From Butyrivibrio sp. LC3010 (lineage in GTDB: Bacteria > Bacillota > Clostridia > Lachnospirales > Lachnospiraceae), in NCBI RefSeq assembly GCF_000424385.1, contig NZ_AUJU01000012.1, positions 62,001-126,000 of the forward strand: 64,000 bases of DNA. The letters run 5' to 3'. The position numbers were made by a program, and so were the translations under genes. Shown piece by piece: positions 61,289 through 64,000 of this stretch. Position 1 is the first letter of the stretch. Every line of letters starts with the position of its first letter. Below the pieces are notes generated by a model. The model was not told where the DNA came from, searched no databases, and was given only the letters and a program-made list of their open reading frames with translations.

Positions 61289-61324
61289 GTGCTGATTTAT
61301 CATGTTTGTATAAGGAGATTTGAC

Positions 61325-62671
61325 ATGGAATTAAAGCGAAAAATCAGCAGACATATAAAAGAATGGTATGAGGAAGATAAGAAAGCGTTACTAATTAAAG
61401 GTGCCAGGCAGGTTGGAAAGACCTACGTTATCAGAAATACATTAAAAGAAATGGGAGTAAGTTATTTTGAAGTAAATCTGATAGACCACCCTGAAGCTAT
61501 TGACACTTTGGCGAATGCTAAAAATGTTGACGAGCTTATTATGGGGCTTTCTACAATAAATGACAGTCCAATAATAAAGGGAGAAACGGTTCTTTTCTTT
61601 GATGAAATTCAAAAGTACAAGGAGATGGTCACAAGGATTAAGTTCCTTGTTGATGAGGGAAGTTTTAAGTATATTCTCAGTGGTTCTCTGCTTGGGGTAG
61701 AGCTTGTGAATCTGGAGTCTGCTCCAGTGGGATATTTAACAACGAGAGAGATGTTCCCATTGGATTTTGAGGAGTTTCTTCAGATATCAAACATAACGGA
61801 TGATGTAATGACACATTTGAAAAAGTCATTTGAAAACCGGAGTCCTGTTTTTGAGACTGTTCATCAAAAGGTTATGAGCCTGTTTTTGCAATATTTGGTA
61901 GTTGGTGGAATGCCGGATGCAGTTGTGTCTTTTGCTGAAAACTATAATCTTAATAATGTTACAAAAATACATATGGATATCATAGACCTTTATAAGCTTG
62001 ATTTTACAAAGTATGAAGAAGAAAATAAGAGACTGCAGCTTATCAATATATATGAGCTTATTCCCACAGAATTATTAAAGCAGAACAAAAGATATATTGT
62101 TTCTGATGTAAAGAAAGGACTGCATTTTGAGAGAGTTCAAAGCTCCTTTTTATGGTTAAATAATTCAGGGGTAGCACATTCAGTGTACAACGCTACTGAA
62201 CCGAAAAAGCCATTGAAGGCTAATGAAAAACAGAGTCTTTTTAAATTATATCTTTCGGATGTGGGTATGCTGACTTCAATCTATGGCATGGATACAAAAA
62301 GAATGTTGATAAACAAAGATGCTAATCTTAATGCGGGTGGGATATTTGAGAATGCCGTAGTTCAGGAGTTGAAAAGCAAAGGATTTGACCTGTATTATTA
62401 CAACTCAAATCGGCTTGGTGAACTTGATTTTGTAATTGCTTATGATGGTACTATTCTGCCGATAGAAGTCAAAAGTGGCAAGGATTATCATATCCATTCA
62501 GCATTAAATAACTGTACCTATAATGATCAGTATGAGATAAAAGAGGCATTTGTTTTTGCCAACTGTAATGTTAGCAGAAAGGAAAAAATAACGTATTTAC
62601 CTATATATATGACCATGTTCATGGAAACAACTCCATCAGAAGAGGTTATCTTGGAAAAAATAGAGTTTTGA
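61325..62671 (+). CDS. AAA ATPase with DUF4143 domain
   Basis: 448 residues. An AAA_14 ATPase (about 1-190) with Walker A GARQVGKT, Walker B VLFFDEIQKY and sensor-like YILSGS; then DUF4143 (~200-400), ending with an IEVKSGKD stretch typical of a PD-(D/E)xK-like nuclease fold (ELDFVIAYDG, LPIEVKSG). The job of these proteins is unsettled; they occur as orphan genes in many Firmicutes and Bacteroidetes. AAGGAG supports ATG 61325; a longer frame from 61238 runs through the repeats and is not used. Confidence 0.9.
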   Translation: MELKRKISRHIKEWYEEDKKALLIKGARQVGKTYVIRNTLKEMGVSYFEVNLIDHPEAIDTLANAKNVDELIMGLSTINDSPIIKGETVLFFDEIQKYKEMVTRIKFLVDEGSFKYILSGSLLGVELVNLESAPVGYLTTREMFPLDFEEFLQISNITDDVMTHLKKSFENRSPVFETVHQKVMSLFLQYLVVGGMPDAVVSFAENYNLNNVTKIHMDIIDLYKLDFTKYEEENKRLQLINIYELIPTELLKQNKRYIVSDVKKGLHFERVQSSFLWLNNSGVAHSVYNATEPKKPLKANEKQSLFKLYLSDVGMLTSIYGMDTKRMLINKDANLNAGGIFENAVVQELKSKGFDLYYYNSNRLGELDFVIAYDGTILPIEVKSGKDYHIHSALNNCTYNDQYEIKEAFVFANCNVSRKEKITYLPIYMTMFMETTPSEEVILEKIEF

Positions 62672-62988
62672 TGTCAATCTGCCCAAAAACTCCTTGTAGA
62701 TGGCATGCGCTGGGGATTTAGCAAAGAAGATTTGATCACTATCATAAAAGACTGTGATGAGAGTAAGCTTTGAAAAGATACATATCATTGCTACTAACGA
62801 GTAGATAAAGTGCTAACTAATCATGGAAAGCTTTTGATATATGCTTCTCAACTGCTGCTTGAGTCTCAGTATTTAAGCAGAAATTCGGACTCAATTACAA
62901 ATTGATATACAGCTTTTGCTCATAAAGGTATTCTTGTATCAGACAAAAGGTACCGGCCAGTATCCAATACAGATTAAGGAGAGATAAA
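62672..62988. other. gap with possible gene remnants
   Basis: No intact gene. A plus-strand piece at 62682-62773 reads QKLLVDGMRWGFSKEDLI, like the tail of a small GntR regulator, and a minus-strand piece near 62832-62905 reads NTETQAAVEKHISKAFHD before a stop. Both are too short to assign. AAGGAGAG for the XRE gene lies at 62977. Confidence 0.3.
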
Positions 62989-63786
62989 ATGTTAGATATG
63001 AATAAAGTTGCTAAAAATATCAAGAATGCCAGGACAAAGAAGAATATGACACAGCTTGAACTTGCTGATATCGTCGGAGTAAGTTATCAGGCAGTATCAA
63101 ATTGGGAGCGCGGAAATTCCATGCCCGATATCGGAAAGATTTCTGATATAGCAAAGGCTCTTGATCTTGATGTGACAGAACTACTTGGAAATGATAATGG
63201 ATCAACTGCAGTAAAGAAAGTTCTGGAAAAAAGCTCTGAGCCACTTACATCAGAAGAACTAACAGATGTGGCTCCGATGCTTCCACCAATGGAACTTACA
63301 GAGGAAGTCAGGAAGACATCTGAGAATGATCAGCTTAATATCAAAGCCCTTGTAGGACTCGCGCCTTTCCTGGATGATGAATACCTTGATGAGATTGCCT
63401 CCAGGGTTGATGAAGCAAATTTAAAAGACCTTGTAGCTCTTGCGCCTTTCTTATCAGAAGAAGCATTGACCAATATCTCAAAGAAGATTACCTCATCTAA
63501 TGTAAGAGATCTGGTTGCCCTGGCTCCGTTTATGTCAGAGGAAGCACTCGATGATGTTGTTTCAAGAATAGAAGGCGACAGCTTCGATGGGATAAAAGCA
63601 CTTGCTCCGTTCTTATCAAAAAAGTCTCTTGAAAACATTGTAGATAAGGCTATAGAAAAAGGAGATGTGTCTGAATTAACAGGAATCGCCTGCTTTCTTG
63701 GAAGAAAGACACTGAAGAAAATATCCGAGTTTCTTTTGAAGACAGATGATACAAAGAGCATGTCTAAATTTGCGCAGTTCATGTGA
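62989..63786 (+). CDS. XRE-family regulator with five 27-residue repeats
   Basis: 265 residues. HTH_3 domain at about 6-62 (TQLELADIVGVSYQAVSNWERGNSMPDIGKISDIAKALD), a linker (~65-115), then five units spaced exactly 27 residues apart starting near residues 119, 146, 173, 200 and 227, each of the form L(V/T)xLAPFLSxExLxxI. The repeats look helical and could form a small solenoid for protein contacts. AAGGAGAG precedes the ATG. The regulated genes are unknown. Confidence 0.9.
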   Translation: MLDMNKVAKNIKNARTKKNMTQLELADIVGVSYQAVSNWERGNSMPDIGKISDIAKALDLDVTELLGNDNGSTAVKKVLEKSSEPLTSEELTDVAPMLPPMELTEEVRKTSENDQLNIKALVGLAPFLDDEYLDEIASRVDEANLKDLVALAPFLSEEALTNISKKITSSNVRDLVALAPFMSEEALDDVVSRIEGDSFDGIKALAPFLSKKSLENIVDKAIEKGDVSELTGIACFLGRKTLKKISEFLLKTDDTKSMSKFAQFM

Positions 63787-63853
63787 AAACATACAAGAGA
63801 TAAAATAACTTATAGTTCTTCTATATCTATGCATATAATTTTAAATCAAAAAT

Positions 63854-63900
63854 AAAGGGCTGTGAAAAGATGCGAGATCATTTTTTCACAACCCTTTTTT
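63854..63900 (+). terminator. rho-independent terminator
   Basis: AAAGGGCTGTGAAAA (from 63854) pairs with TTTTCACAACCCTTT (ending near 63897), T-rich tail. Bases after this to the window end show no gene. Confidence 0.8.
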
Positions 63901-64000
63901 GATTCAATTAATTATTATTGGCTTCTATTATCAAGTCTTGCTCAAATACAACACTTTTATAAAATAAATGTCACTCCGCTTACTGTAGCCATCTTCTCTT

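Noticed and set aside
61238..61324. Longer start for the DUF4143 ATPase
   Set aside because: The added residues run through the direct repeats and lack a ribosome site; ATG 61325 has AAGGAG.

Overview
The window looks like a chromosomal segment of a fibrolytic, rumen- or gut-type Lachnospiraceae (Butyrivibrio/Pseudobutyrivibrio-like). This is inferred from the A+T-rich composition, strong AGGAGG ribosome sites, Firmicutes-type operons (YesM/YesN, YtrA-type GntR, ribD-ribE-ribBA-ribH under an FMN riboswitch), a large surface glycoside hydrolase with BspA-like C-terminus, and many short iron and c-di-GMP modules. No rRNA, tRNA, CRISPR, phage or complete insertion sequence was seen.

Layout. 1-5 kb: the end of a type-B carboxylesterase, then a Na+/solute symporter, an NAD-dependent epimerase and a threonine-aldolase-like PLP enzyme, led by an unusual structured leader. 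5-7.4 kb: a two-gene ABC exporter. 7.5-9.8 kb: a GH31 glycosidase. 9.9-15.8 kb: an amino-acid-type ABC transporter followed by a multidomain c-di-GMP turnover protein. 15.8-20.7 kb: an iron island (feoA, feoB, two FeoB-associated Cys-rich proteins, a Fur DNA-binding domain without its metal-binding half, DUF3793) with six copies of a GTTAG-N6-CTAA(C/T) palindrome and a candidate iron-responsive small RNA. 20.8-25.5 kb: an SDR, a GIY-YIG protein and a five-gene GntR/ABC/acyltransferase operon on the minus strand. 25.6-29.5 kb: riboflavin synthesis under an FMN riboswitch, with a cluster of hairpins in the leader. 29.6-36 kb: an IlvD/Edd dehydratase, a flavoprotein, a DUF3990 protein, remnants of LysR and MATE genes, a flotillin and two small unknown genes. 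36.4-38.5 kb: a c-di-GMP-I riboswitch controlling a chemotaxis receptor. 38.9-56.7 kb: a polysaccharide/sugar locus with a 2099-aa exported double-GH43 protein, a YesN regulator, a sugar ABC transporter (binding protein, ATPase, two permeases), a YesM kinase, a tandem-binding-domain lipoprotein and a GH43 enzyme without a signal peptide. 56.8-59.4 kb: an SsuABC/NMT1-type ABC operon. 59.6-64 kb: small membrane proteins, a DUF1801 protein, a DUF4143-type ATPase and an XRE regulator with five 27-residue repeats.

How the parts fit. The sugar locus reads as one circuit. The secreted GH43 protein releases oligosaccharides. A transport binding protein and a second lipoprotein with a paralogous domain read the same kind of ligand. 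YesM/YesN respond, and a shared 32-bp element lies before both the giant hydrolase and yesN. c-di-GMP is made or broken by the 12.6-kb protein and read by the riboswitch before the chemotaxis receptor. The most novel items are a two-copy leader RNA that appears able to switch Shine-Dalgarno access, the candidate iron sRNA with an anti-Shine-Dalgarno stretch, the tandem binding-protein sensor, and the 32-bp-periodic repeat upstream of the ATPase gene. All functions are inferred from sequence reading only.
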